Shown here: one piece after another, positions 33,086 through 41,174 of the stretch
Layout of the letters: each line of letters starts with the position of its first letter
Position numbering within the stretch: position 1 is the first letter of the stretch
Notes under the pieces: generated by a model
Databases searched by the model: none
Seen by the model: the letters and a program-made list of their open reading frames with translations, nothing else
What the model was told of the DNA's origin: nothing
Position numbers and translations under genes: made by a program
Assembly (NCBI GenBank): GCA_001443455.1
Contig: LDXO01000016.1
Span: 1 to 42,277 of the forward strand
Direction: 5' to 3'
DNA from: Deltaproteobacteria bacterium CSP1-8
Lineage (GTDB): Bacteria > Desulfobacterota > Deferrimicrobia > Deferrimicrobiales > Deferrimicrobiaceae
DNA: 42,277 nucleotides

Positions 33086-33891
33086 TTTCGCCGGAAGAGG
33101 AATCCTTTGAATCCCGAGTCCAAGACGTCGGTTTTGTCGAGACCCTCGAATTCCGCGACGAGGAGATACCGATCCCGCATGGCGCCTAGGAACTTCTGTT
33201 GGCTGAGGAGCCAGCAGGGGTAGCTTGCAGGAAATATTTCGTGCGGGACTTTCTGCAGGGTGAGCCGCTCCGTCCCCGTTACGAGGTATGGTGTCCGGTC
33301 GACAAGGATGTATTCGAATCCGAGAGACCGCACCGTATCCAGCAGGGAGTACGGTTTCTCCAGATACTGGAGAACACCGGATAACAGGACCGCATCGGGT
33401 CGTTGCTCCCGGAAGCATTCGTCGAGATCATCGTAGAATTTCAGGTGCTCGTTCTCGAAATCGCGTTTCCCGCACTCCACGAAATGCTTCTGCTCCACGA
33501 TGCTCCAACGCATCTCTTTGAGATGAGACAGGAACTTCCGGTTCTGGTAATAGGTGCTTCCCAGGGAGCCGCCGAAATCCACCAGGTTCAGATGGTTTTC
33601 CTTCTGCGAAGCGATCCAGAGGATGCCCGCCAGCAGGGGCCAGGAATACTGGATCGTATCGAAGAGAACCGAATCCCGCTCGTAAACCGCCTCGCCATTC
33701 TTTATCTTCAACGAGGAACTCCGGACCTTTTCCAAGATCAGGTCGGAATCGTATCCGGTGGATACCTGTTTCGCTTCCTCCCAGGTTGCATATTTCCCCG
33801 TGAAAAAATCTTTCCTTGCTGCCTTACGGTAGCACCTCAGCACGATGGGAGGGACGAAATCTGTCATCAATGAGATGATCTTATCGATCAT
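33082..33891 (-). CDS. TIGR04325-family putative methyltransferase
   Basis: A 269-residue protein. The N-terminal FTGKYATWEEAKQVSTGYDS is the signature of the TIGR04325 family, found in O-antigen and capsule loci. LVDFGGSLGSTYYQNRKFLS is the SAM-binding motif I equivalent, WSIVEQKHFVECGKRDF and PDAVLLSGVLQYLEKPYSLL follow. It overlaps both neighbours as ATGA (33888-33891 and 33082-33085), so translation is coupled. Substrate unknown. Confidence 0.87.
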   Translation of the reverse strand: MIDKIISLMTDFVPPIVLRCYRKAARKDFFTGKYATWEEAKQVSTGYDSDLILEKVRSSSLKIKNGEAVYERDSVLFDTIQYSWPLLAGILWIASQKENHLNLVDFGGSLGSTYYQNRKFLSHLKEMRWSIVEQKHFVECGKRDFENEHLKFYDDLDECFREQRPDAVLLSGVLQYLEKPYSLLDTVRSLGFEYILVDRTPYLVTGTERLTLQKVPHEIFPASYPCWLLSQQKFLGAMRDRYLLVAEFEGLDKTDVLDSGFKGFLFRRK

Positions 33892-35105
33892 TTTCTTAGT
33901 TTATCCATGATAAGGACGTTCAACTGCTCCGCCCTTTGGGCGTAGGTATGGTCTTTCATCGTACGTTTCTTCCCGGCCGATGCGATTTCCTCACACTCCC
34001 GATGGTGGTCGAGAAGCCACTTCGCCTTATCCACCAGTTCCTCGGCCGATTTGTAAACGACAATCTCCTTGTCCGGCTCGAACAGGTGATGCAAGTTTCT
34101 CTTCCAGTCCGTGATGAGGCAGGTTCCCACGCCCGTCGCTTCGAAGAGACGCATATTGGATGCAAACACAGGCGAGGAATCGGCGTGGATATTGAGCGTG
34201 GATTTGGAATCCCTCAAGACCTGAAACATGTCCAGGCCGAACACGGGAGGTTTCATGAACGGTTTCAGTTTTCGGTTTGCCGGAAGGGCCGGTCTGGACG
34301 GCCATTGCGCTGCCTTGCCAAGAATGGGAAGTGCTTTTATCGTCGATGCGGGAAGGCCAACAGACTTCATCATCCTGGCAACCTCGTAACAGCCTGCTTT
34401 CAGTATAGCCATTCCATCGTCTTTCCAATCGAAATCGGCGCTTGGCGAAAAAATCTCTATGTCGATCTTCGAGGCGATCGTTTCCAGCAGTTGCACGCGG
34501 TAACGATGGAACCCCTCCTCCCGCATCAACTGTCCGATGAACGATAGGTCCATTTTCTTTGGCCGATCCGTGAGGCGCCCGTTGATTCTCGGGTCGAATC
34601 CGTGGTGCAGCTGCACCGTCGGATAACCGGCTTTTTGAAGCTCTTCGACGGATTCCTGCGCACAGGACAGGACAAGGTCCATCCGCCGCCAGATATCGGT
34701 TCGGGGAATCGCGCTACCTGCCCAGCCGAGAACGAGGCGGATAGAAGGAATTTCGGAACGGATACGTTTCGGCAAGTCCTCGGAAGAATCCTCGAACCAT
34801 AATATTTCAGGCTCAAACCGCCTTGCCTGGGTAAAAGCGATTTCTTCAAGTTTCATTGAAGCTGGATCGGGAAGATCATTTTCTCTTGCCCATGCCCGTT
34901 GCAACGGCTCTACATTTAATCGTACTTCCCGCACTTCATATCCAAGCGGACTCAAAGCATGCAACCAGTAGTCCGACCATCCGAAAGCGTCAAAATCCAA
35001 GATTTTCTTCTGCTCTGCGTAAGATTTACCAGAGAGGCCATGGTTTTTCCGATAAAATTCCCGAATGTAGGTTGGATAGAGGCTGGTGATTCTCAGCAGT
35101 TTCAT
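33888..35105 (-). CDS. CgeB/GT4-like glycosyltransferase
   Basis: A 405-residue GT-B-type protein. The N-terminus (MKLLRITSLYPTYIREFYRK) and a central LVLGWAGSAIPRTDIWRRMD / VLSCAQESVEELQKAGYPTV, then LHHGFDPRI and MDLSFIGQL, match the CgeB/DUF3880-like layout. The C-terminal SSPVFASNMRLFEATGVGTC followed by TDWKRNLHHLFEPDKEIVVY and AEELVDKAKWLL is the donor-binding half. It lies between two methyltransferase-like genes. Donor unknown. Confidence 0.82.
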   Translation of the reverse strand: MKLLRITSLYPTYIREFYRKNHGLSGKSYAEQKKILDFDAFGWSDYWLHALSPLGYEVREVRLNVEPLQRAWARENDLPDPASMKLEEIAFTQARRFEPEILWFEDSSEDLPKRIRSEIPSIRLVLGWAGSAIPRTDIWRRMDLVLSCAQESVEELQKAGYPTVQLHHGFDPRINGRLTDRPKKMDLSFIGQLMREEGFHRYRVQLLETIASKIDIEIFSPSADFDWKDDGMAILKAGCYEVARMMKSVGLPASTIKALPILGKAAQWPSRPALPANRKLKPFMKPPVFGLDMFQVLRDSKSTLNIHADSSPVFASNMRLFEATGVGTCLITDWKRNLHHLFEPDKEIVVYKSAEELVDKAKWLLDHHRECEEIASAGKKRTMKDHTYAQRAEQLNVLIMDKLRK

Positions 35106-35155
35106 CGCCAGTCAACGATCAGGATATGAAATCGTTACGAAATCATCTTAACAAC

Positions 35156-35809
35156 TCAAATCCCGAGAGAATTGTTCGATCGGAAAAATATCCCTGTTTC
35201 CGACTTTATGTTCACGACTGGAGCAAACCCGACAAATTCAACTTTCCGAAAGCCATGCTTGAAAAGAAAATCATATCCTTTCTCATACTCTTTTCTATCG
35301 CTGTTATCGAATATGATCACCCCGCACGGTTTCAGTGCTTCCAGGGAATTCATCACACAATTGACACGATCCCGGCCATCGATCATCACAATGTCGAATT
35401 TTTCCCTGTACTCCGTTATTTTTCTCGAATAATCGCCACCGTATTCAAGTTCGATGTGTACAAGATCCACATTCTTCGGAGTTCTTTGTATCATTTTATC
35501 ATACCAATCCTTGTCATGTTCCACGGAGATGACTTCCTTGACCCTTGATGACCACCATAAAGTGCTTTCCCCGCATCCATATTCAAAAATTGTCATATCT
35601 TCATGAATTCTTTTTTTCAGGAAATCGATCGCCGGATAGGTCATCCATGGTAACGGATTTCCACTCGCGTCCACGCATGCCTCTTCCCTGAAACTCCTGA
35701 ACCATCCATCCTCTTTCAATGGACCGGTTCTTTTCAAGGAAAGAAGAGAATATAAATCCAGTCTCCTCAATAAAAACACAATGGGAATTTCAAATATTTT
35801 TCTCACCAT
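35156..35809 (-). CDS. class I SAM-dependent methyltransferase-like protein
   Basis: A 217-residue protein with TIFEYGCGESTLWWSSRV as motif I, VISVEHDKDWYDKMIQRTPK, and FDIVMIDGRDRVNCVMNSLE then GVIIFDNSDR, a FkbM/Methyltransf_24-like layout. The ATG overlaps the flippase stop by 7 nt; no ribosome site is visible, so it relies on coupling. It is noticeably AT-rich compared with the window's core genes. A 50-nt gap follows before the CgeB-like gene. Confidence 0.78.
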   Translation of the reverse strand: MVRKIFEIPIVFLLRRLDLYSLLSLKRTGPLKEDGWFRSFREEACVDASGNPLPWMTYPAIDFLKKRIHEDMTIFEYGCGESTLWWSSRVKEVISVEHDKDWYDKMIQRTPKNVDLVHIELEYGGDYSRKITEYREKFDIVMIDGRDRVNCVMNSLEALKPCGVIIFDNSDRKEYEKGYDFLFKHGFRKVEFVGFAPVVNIKSETGIFFRSNNSLGI

Positions 35810-37137
35810 ATTTTTGGATAAATCATCGCCTTGGTAAGCATATAGCCGGTTTTAAATAGTGGTTTGTAAACAAAGCAAGCGCCATGCATCGCAAACCAGT
35901 ATGCTGCGCACGAGGCAATCACTGCCCCCATCCCGCCATATCGAGGGATCAGGAGGTAATTCAGCCCCACATTGATGATGCAACCCAAAGAGACCGTCAA
36001 CAGGTGGATTTTTGTCCAGTTCATGGCGGTGAGAAACGTGCTTCGGGCTACCCCGAGGTTGGTGAACAGGATGGACCAGATGAACAATGAGAGCATAGGG
36101 CCGGCCTTGCTGTAGAGCGGGCCGAATAAAAGTTCGATGATCCACCCGGCAAGAAACGTCACGGGAAGGGCGATGATATAGGACGTCAACGACATGAAAT
36201 TATAAAGTTTCTGCAGTCGGGCATAGAAAATGTCTTCACCCATCGTTTTTGCTTCGACGATGCTGGGGAAAACGGAGGAAGTAACGGCCATCGGGATAAA
36301 GTACCATGCTTCCACAAGCCGCACCGCGGCCGAATAAATCCCAACCTCATGGTCTCCCGCCATCAAATCCAGCATGACTTGGTCGATCCGCATGTAAATC
36401 ATGATGGCTATCCCGGACATTAGCAGCGGCCAGCTGTCCTTGAACAGGGTTTTCGCCTGTAGATAACTGAGTTGCCACTCCTTCACATGATGACCGGTTG
36501 CTTGATAGGCGATAACAATCCAGGCAGACCCAAGGACGATCTCCGCAAAGCCTGCCCAGGCAAAGGCGACGAGAGGAGCCTTGGCCAGGATAAAAAAAAT
36601 CTTGACGACCGAAATGATCAAGAATGCGAAATTCTTGGCATAAACCGAATATTTCGATTGCACCTGAGACTGGAACCAATAATCGATTGGATCGAGGGTC
36701 TGGAAAATCATTCCCGCTGCCGTAATACCGACCAGCCAATGAGCCAGGTTTTCGCCAGGCCGGACCAAGGCGATTCCTGCAAGGACGATCAGGAAGGCTG
36801 CGGTGCCCCCCACAAATTTCAGAACGAAGGCGGTTCCGAGAATTTCATCTTTGAGGGATGGGTCGCGAACAATATTCCGTATGACAATGCCTTCAAGTCC
36901 CAGGGAGGATATTGGCGAAAACAGGGCTACGAATGCGAAAGCAAAGCTGAGGAGGCCGAACTGTTCCGGACCCAGATAGCGTGCGATCCAAATGCCGACA
37001 AAGAGGCCCACCCCCATGCGGATGATCTTGTCTGCGAGGAGCCAGCCCGTGTTGCTCATCACGTTTTGCAGATACAGGCGCCCTTCGAGACGTTGCCTGA
37101 TGAAGAGCGGCAGGTATTTGATCCAGCTTGGTTCCAT
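35803..37137 (-). CDS. Wzx-like oligosaccharide flippase
   Basis: A 444-residue membrane protein with about 12-14 hydrophobic helices. The N-terminal NTGWLLADKIIRMGVGLFVG, IARYLGPEQFGLLSFAFAFV and GIVIRNIVRD segments are characteristic of the polysaccharide synthase/flippase (MATE/MOP) family that turns lipid-linked repeat units across the membrane. Start ATG 37137 has AGGAAGGG upstream. It implies a Wzx/Wzy-type export route; no Wzy is certain, but the membrane protein at 24248-26143 could be considered. Confidence 0.92.
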   Translation of the reverse strand: MEPSWIKYLPLFIRQRLEGRLYLQNVMSNTGWLLADKIIRMGVGLFVGIWIARYLGPEQFGLLSFAFAFVALFSPISSLGLEGIVIRNIVRDPSLKDEILGTAFVLKFVGGTAAFLIVLAGIALVRPGENLAHWLVGITAAGMIFQTLDPIDYWFQSQVQSKYSVYAKNFAFLIISVVKIFFILAKAPLVAFAWAGFAEIVLGSAWIVIAYQATGHHVKEWQLSYLQAKTLFKDSWPLLMSGIAIMIYMRIDQVMLDLMAGDHEVGIYSAAVRLVEAWYFIPMAVTSSVFPSIVEAKTMGEDIFYARLQKLYNFMSLTSYIIALPVTFLAGWIIELLFGPLYSKAGPMLSLFIWSILFTNLGVARSTFLTAMNWTKIHLLTVSLGCIINVGLNYLLIPRYGGMGAVIASCAAYWFAMHGACFVYKPLFKTGYMLTKAMIYPKIW

Positions 37138-37157
37138 TCCCTTCCTCTTCAGTCTAT

Positions 37158-37232
37158 TCAGGCCACTTCCGCCGCCGTCAGGCGGAAACGCTTCAGCCAT
37201 TCCGCAAACTGGCGGGGTAGAACTTTCCATGG
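37158..37232 (-). pseudogene. remnant of a glycosyltransferase C-terminus
   Basis: One frame reads WKVLPRQFAEWLKRFRLTAA then EVA and TGA (37158-37160). This closely matches the tail of the intact glycosyltransferase at 38529-39596 (GEFTEWLRRFRLTAKEVA). Nothing else of that gene is present, so it is a leftover of a second, related glycosyltransferase joined to the DUF2304 remnant. Confidence 0.6.
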
Positions 37233-37434
37233 ATGAGGATGAGCAGGATGAAAAGCATGCCGATGAGGAACAGGAAGGAAGGGGGGTAGAAGATCCCCGC
37301 CGCATCCGAGGCCAAATTCAGCCAATGCTTCTTCAGCGAGAAAGAAGCATGATCACGCCGCCGGCCAGCCAGAGGATGAAATACTCCTCCCGGAGTCTGC
37401 GCCGGCGGACCATCTCGAGGATATAATGGAGGGG
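37193..37434 (-). pseudogene. decayed second DUF2304 gene
   Basis: One frame gives LEMVRRRRLREEYFILWLAG then GVIMLLSR and a stop; after a 1-nt shift near 37338-37352 another frame continues FSLKKHWLNLASDAAGIFYP, PSFLFLIGMLFILLILIH. Joined, these are the core of a DUF2304 protein lacking its first ~20 residues and its C-terminal tail. It lies directly downstream of the intact DUF2304 gene, so this is a paralogous copy broken by frameshift and deletion. Confidence 0.65.
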
Positions 37435-37437
37435 CGA

Positions 37438-37788
37438 TCAAGGTGTAATCCGTTGATTCCGTTTGGCATTTTCGAGGGCTAAGCGCTGCACCAGTTCCTG
37501 GATCCTCCGCTCCATTTTGTATATTTTCATGGAGAAGAAGATCAGCATTACCAGGATGAATAATAAGCTGAGCAGCGTGAGAGTCGACACCGGTGTGATC
37601 GCCCCGAAGAACCCGGTCAGGGAGAAAAGGAACTGCTCTGCCCAGGTAAAGAAAATCACAGCCCCGATCACGAAGAACCACAAAAGCGTGTACGACTCCG
37701 AGAGCTTCCTCTTCCGAAGCAGTTCCATGACAAACAGACCGTTTAACAGTGCCATTGCGGTGATGATCAGTTTCGCCTGAAAGGACAT
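37438..37788 (-). CDS. DUF2304 family membrane protein
   Basis: A 116-residue protein with three hydrophobic segments and the family motif LLRKRKLSESYTLLWFFVIG near the N-terminus, then a C-terminal coiled stretch (KMERRIQELVQRLALENAKR). AGGAGG lies 4 nt before ATG 37788, overlapping the end of the upstream glycosyltransferase. DUF2304 genes often follow dolichyl-phosphate mannose synthase-like glycosyltransferases, as here, and may aid transfer of the polyprenyl-linked sugar; this partnership is known by association only. Confidence 0.87.
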   Translation of the reverse strand: MSFQAKLIITAMALLNGLFVMELLRKRKLSESYTLLWFFVIGAVIFFTWAEQFLFSLTGFFGAITPVSTLTLLSLLFILVMLIFFSMKIYKMERRIQELVQRLALENAKRNQRITP

Positions 37789-37797
37789 TCGTACCTC

Positions 37798-38529
37798 CTA
37801 TTTCTTCCCACGGATGATGCGAAGGAGCACGATGAACGACGCAAGAATAGTCTTGAAGGGGTAGTAAAAGGCCCGTATCGGATTTGAGTACATAGAGATT
37901 CCGTGTTCCCGACGTCGGAAACGCGCGGGAATCTCCGCGATGCGGAACTTCCTCAATCCGAGGGAGATGATGACCTCCGCATCGGGGAAATCCACGGGGT
38001 ATTCCTCGGCAAGGAACTGTGCGACATTTCGCCGCATTGCCTGGAAACCGGAGGTGACGTCGTAGATCTTCGTCCCTCCCAGGATCTCGGCCAGCGCCGA
38101 AAAGAATTTGATCCCCATCCTCCGCAGGAACGGGATCCGGTAACCGGCTGAGCTCCCGAGGAGACGCGACCCGATCACGATGTCGGCGCCCTTCTCCAGG
38201 GCGGCCAGCAGATTCGGGATCTCGGAAGGGACGTGCTGCCCGTCCGCGTCCATCAGCACAACGGTGCCGTACCCTGCCGCAACCGCATACCGCAGGCCCG
38301 TCTGCACCGCTGCCCCGTACCCGAGATTTACCGGATGGGAGATCACCGTGACGGGCAGCTTCTCCAGCAGCTCCCGGGAGCCGTCCGTCGACCCGTCGTC
38401 CACCGTAATGATGTCCCAGGTGATCCTTTCTCGGCGAATCTCTTCCACGGTCGCCCGGAGGTTTTTCTCCTCGTTAAAGACGGGGATGACGATGGCTCCC
38501 TCTTTGTCGATATCCTGCCGGAGGCCCAT
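37798..38529 (-). CDS. DPM1-like polyprenyl-phosphate glycosyltransferase
   Basis: A 243-residue family 2 enzyme: AIVIPVFNEEKNLRATVEEI, ITVDDGSTDGSRELLEKL, NLGYGAAVQTGLRYAVAAGY, VVLMDADGQHVPSEIPNLL with DxD, and SGFQAMRRNVAQFLAEEYPV. That order is typical of dolichyl-phosphate mannose synthase-like transferases that load a sugar onto undecaprenyl phosphate. Start ATG 38529 shares a base with the upstream TGA (TGATG) and has GGAAGG ahead; ATG 38541 is an alternative. It is followed by DUF2304. Confidence 0.91.
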   Translation of the reverse strand: MGLRQDIDKEGAIVIPVFNEEKNLRATVEEIRRERITWDIITVDDGSTDGSRELLEKLPVTVISHPVNLGYGAAVQTGLRYAVAAGYGTVVLMDADGQHVPSEIPNLLAALEKGADIVIGSRLLGSSAGYRIPFLRRMGIKFFSALAEILGGTKIYDVTSGFQAMRRNVAQFLAEEYPVDFPDAEVIISLGLRKFRIAEIPARFRRREHGISMYSNPIRAFYYPFKTILASFIVLLRIIRGKK

Positions 38530-39596
38530 CAATCCTTCCATGCTACTTCTTTCGCCGTTAGACGGAATCGGCGCAGCCATTCGGTAAATTCCCCGGACGG
38601 GATCTTGCGCAAATGCCGGTTTCTCCGCCTTTCGGCAAGGACCGGTGGCAGCCGCGCAAGTGCGTCCCGGTATGCCCGGAAGACGGTGCGGAACAGCCGC
38701 CACGCGGATACCTGCTCCGTGAATCTTCCCGAGGCTCCCCGCCCGCGCAGGGCGGCGGTCATGTGGTAACTCATCCTGACGATTGTATAAAACGGTGAAA
38801 CCAAAATCCATCGCAGAGGGAAATACTTGAGCATGACCCAGACCCGGTTCCGCTCCACCTGGTACACCTTGAATTCGGAATAGGCGCCGGTCGTCGCCGA
38901 ATATTTGTGGTGCACGACCGCCCTGGGGACGAGCAGGCAACGGGCGCCGTAGAGGCGCGCGCGGAGCCCGAGTTCCGTGTCGTCCCCGTAGGCGAAGAAC
39001 GACTCGTCGAAGCCGCCGATGGCATCGAGCAAGTCCTTCCGGTAGGCAGCGGCGCACCCGCTGGGGAAAAGGACCTCCTCCTCCCGGTCGTACTGTCCCC
39101 GGTCTTTCTCGAGCCTGCCCCGTCCGCGGTTGATCCCGTCCGGGTAGAGAAGGTGGCCGACGTTGTCGATCTCGTCCCGTCGAAAATAGTTGAGCACCTT
39201 GCTGGAAAAAACGGCCGTGTCCGGATGGCGGCTCGCGGCGGAGGACAACTCCTCCAGCCAGCGAGGATCGACCTGGGTATCGTTATTGAGAAAGACAACC
39301 CATGTCCCGTTAGCGGCTTCCATCCCCCGGTTGTTTCCTCCCCCGTAACCGAAATTCCTGTCGAGGGGGAAAAGCCGGATGCGGTCCCCGTATCGGGCCC
39401 GGAGGTATTCCACCGAACCGTCGGTCGAGCCGTTGTCCACGAGGATCGTTTCGAAATCGCGAAGGGTCTGGGCGAGCACCGAGTCCAGGCACTCCTCGAG
39501 AAGATCGCGCCCGTTCCAGTTGAGTATGATGACCGAGAAAAAGACGGAAGGGGAAATCAAGATGGGTTCCGTTCCAACAGCAGGTCCGCGACGCAA
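38529..39596 (-). CDS. family 2 (rhamnosyltransferase-like) glycosyltransferase
   Basis: A 355-residue protein: FFSVIILNWNGRDLLEECLD, ILVDNGSTDGSVEYL, RNFGYGGGNNRGMEAANGTW, VVFLNNDTQVDPRWLEEL, then FPSGCAAAYRKDLLDAIGGF and FFAYGDDTELGLRARLYGAR. These fit the WbbL/rhamnosyltransferase-like branch of GT2. Start is TTG 39596 with GGGGGA upstream; a GTG 18 nt later is possible. It is the first gene of the 13-kb minus-strand polysaccharide run. Confidence 0.9.
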   Translation of the reverse strand: MRRGPAVGTEPILISPSVFFSVIILNWNGRDLLEECLDSVLAQTLRDFETILVDNGSTDGSVEYLRARYGDRIRLFPLDRNFGYGGGNNRGMEAANGTWVVFLNNDTQVDPRWLEELSSAASRHPDTAVFSSKVLNYFRRDEIDNVGHLLYPDGINRGRGRLEKDRGQYDREEEVLFPSGCAAAYRKDLLDAIGGFDESFFAYGDDTELGLRARLYGARCLLVPRAVVHHKYSATTGAYSEFKVYQVERNRVWVMLKYFPLRWILVSPFYTIVRMSYHMTAALRGRGASGRFTEQVSAWRLFRTVFRAYRDALARLPPVLAERRRNRHLRKIPSGEFTEWLRRFRLTAKEVAWKD

Positions 39597-39833
39597 GGGG
39601 CATCCCCCGTATTGCTTTCCGCCCGAGCAGGCGCGGCCTGCGATGACAATGTCTTCGCTTTTCCTCCTGGGTGAAATGGACGGTTGGAGAATACTATACC
39701 GTCAACCACATCGAAGGGAAACGGGGGAGTGCAAGGCTTTGCGGTACGCAGCTTCCTGTTTGCGTTTTATTTCAGATAGAGAAAAAGAAAGTGGTAAAAT
39801 TCAATGTTTGAATGGTGTATCTCCGGAGGGGTA
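39597..39833. promoter_or_regulatory. divergent intergenic region between polysaccharide and DUF362 operons
   Basis: For the plus strand, an extended -10 TGGTAAAAT (39792-39800) lies just before the DUF362 gene; no good -35. For the minus strand, a TATAGT (39693-39698) with a weak -35 could start the polysaccharide operon. No operator or riboswitch is evident. Confidence 0.35.
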
Positions 39834-40817
39834 ATGAGCCGCTGCGGGATGGACCGCAGGCAGTTTCTGAAATGCTTTGGCACGACCGCCGGCACCGCCG
39901 TGGCATGGGGCAGCGGGCTGATGGCGGGGGGCAGCAACCTGCTTTCCGGTGGTTTCGGCTCCCTTCTCCGGGATGCGGCTGCGGCGGGAAACAGCGCGCA
40001 GGTGGCGGTGGCGTCGGGCGCAAGCGCGGCGGACAACGTCCGCAGGGCCGTGGACGCGCTCGGCGGGATCAAGACGATCCTATCCCGGGGGGACGTGGTC
40101 GTCCTCAAGCCGAATATCGGGTGGGACCGGACCCCCGAACAGGCGGCCAACACGGATCCGGACGTGGTCGTCGCCCTCGCGGAACTTTGCCTGTCCGCCG
40201 GGGCGAAGGAGGTGCGGGTGTTCGACCGCACGTGCAACGAGCCGAGGCGCTGCTACGTGAACAGCGGAATCCAGCGGGCCATCGAGACGTACGCCAGGAA
40301 GCACCACGCAGGCGACTCGCTGCGCGTCTACCACGTGGAGGACCGGAAGTTCCAGCGGACGGACATCGCGGGGGCCCTCGTCCTTCGGGAATGGGACCTG
40401 TACCGCGACGCCCTGGAAGCCGACAAGATCGTCAACGTCCCGGTGGCCAAGCACCACTCCCTGGCCACGGTCACCCTGGGGCTGAAAAACATGATGGGCG
40501 TGATGGGGAGGAACCGGGGGCAGATCCATTTCTATCTGCCGGAGTGCCTCGCGGACATCAACCGGAGGATCCCCTCCCATCTCACGGTGATCGACGCCAC
40601 CCGGGTTCTTTTGCGCAATGGACCTTCGGGCGGCAACCTGGAGGACGTAAAGGCCGTGGGGAAGATCTTCGCATCCGCGGACGTCGTGGCCGCGGACGTC
40701 GTGGCGGCGGAAGCGATCTTCGGCCTCAAGGCCCGGAACGTCGACCACATCCGGAAGGCGGGCGAGGCGGGGATCGGGGTGGCCGACCCGTCGCGGATCC
40801 GCCTGGTGGAGGGGTGA
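39834..40817 (+). CDS. Tat-exported DUF362 domain protein
   Basis: A 327-residue protein. Start ATG 39834 has GGAGGGG upstream and lies after the predicted promoter; an upstream ATG at 39804 would be too close to the -10. DRRQFLKCFG (7-16) is a twin-arginine signal, followed by a Gly/Ala-rich hydrophobic region, so a folded, probably cofactor-bearing protein is exported. The DUF362 core includes VVVLKPNIGWD, VPVAKHHSLATVTLGLKNMM and DVVAADVVAAEAIFGLKARN. No CxxC ferredoxin cluster is present, unlike some DUF362 proteins. Function unknown. The PqqD-like gene follows 6 nt later. Confidence 0.87.
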   Translation: MSRCGMDRRQFLKCFGTTAGTAVAWGSGLMAGGSNLLSGGFGSLLRDAAAAGNSAQVAVASGASAADNVRRAVDALGGIKTILSRGDVVVLKPNIGWDRTPEQAANTDPDVVVALAELCLSAGAKEVRVFDRTCNEPRRCYVNSGIQRAIETYARKHHAGDSLRVYHVEDRKFQRTDIAGALVLREWDLYRDALEADKIVNVPVAKHHSLATVTLGLKNMMGVMGRNRGQIHFYLPECLADINRRIPSHLTVIDATRVLLRNGPSGGNLEDVKAVGKIFASADVVAADVVAAEAIFGLKARNVDHIRKAGEAGIGVADPSRIRLVEG

Positions 40818-40823
40818 CGCAGC

Positions 40824-41174
40824 GTGCGCCCGAAGCGGAACCCCGAGGTCGTCTGGAGGGTGGAGGAAGGGATGCGGGAACTGGTGTGGGACCGGGCGCG
40901 CAAGGGGGAGGAATACGAGGACCTGGCCGTCCTGACCCTGATGATCCAAGGGGCCATCCACCAGCTGAACCTGGTGGGTGCGGAAGTGTGGACCCGGATC
41001 AACGGCATCAACACGGCGGAAAAGATCGCAAGGGAGGTAGCCGCGCTGTTCGAGACCGATCCGGAAGAGATGGAGCGGGACGTGGCACAGTTTCTTCGCG
41101 ATCTCGGGGAAAAAGGGTGGGTGATCCTCGGGGCGTCGGACGCTTCCCAAGGGGCGCGGTGGACCACCTCGTAA
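40824..41174 (+). CDS. PqqD-like protein
   Basis: A 116-residue protein from GTG 40824 (GGAGG 10 nt upstream). LTLMIQGAIHQLNLVGAEVW, TRINGINTAEKIAREVAALF and VAQFLRDLGEKGWV form the winged-helix fold of PqqD, the peptide-binding chaperone of radical SAM peptide modification. The N-terminal ~30 residues are extra. No precursor peptide or radical SAM maturase is adjacent, so a classical PQQ role is not supported; pairing with the DUF362 protein suggests a different task. The next gene overlaps its end by 16 nt. Confidence 0.83.
   Translation: MRPKRNPEVVWRVEEGMRELVWDRARKGEEYEDLAVLTLMIQGAIHQLNLVGAEVWTRINGINTAEKIAREVAALFETDPEEMERDVAQFLRDLGEKGWVILGASDASQGARWTTS

Noticed and set aside
40824-41174. 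PQQ or RiPP biosynthesis cluster around the PqqD-like gene
   Set aside because: No precursor peptide and no adjacent radical SAM maturase; the only radical SAM gene lies 8 kb away in the polysaccharide operon.
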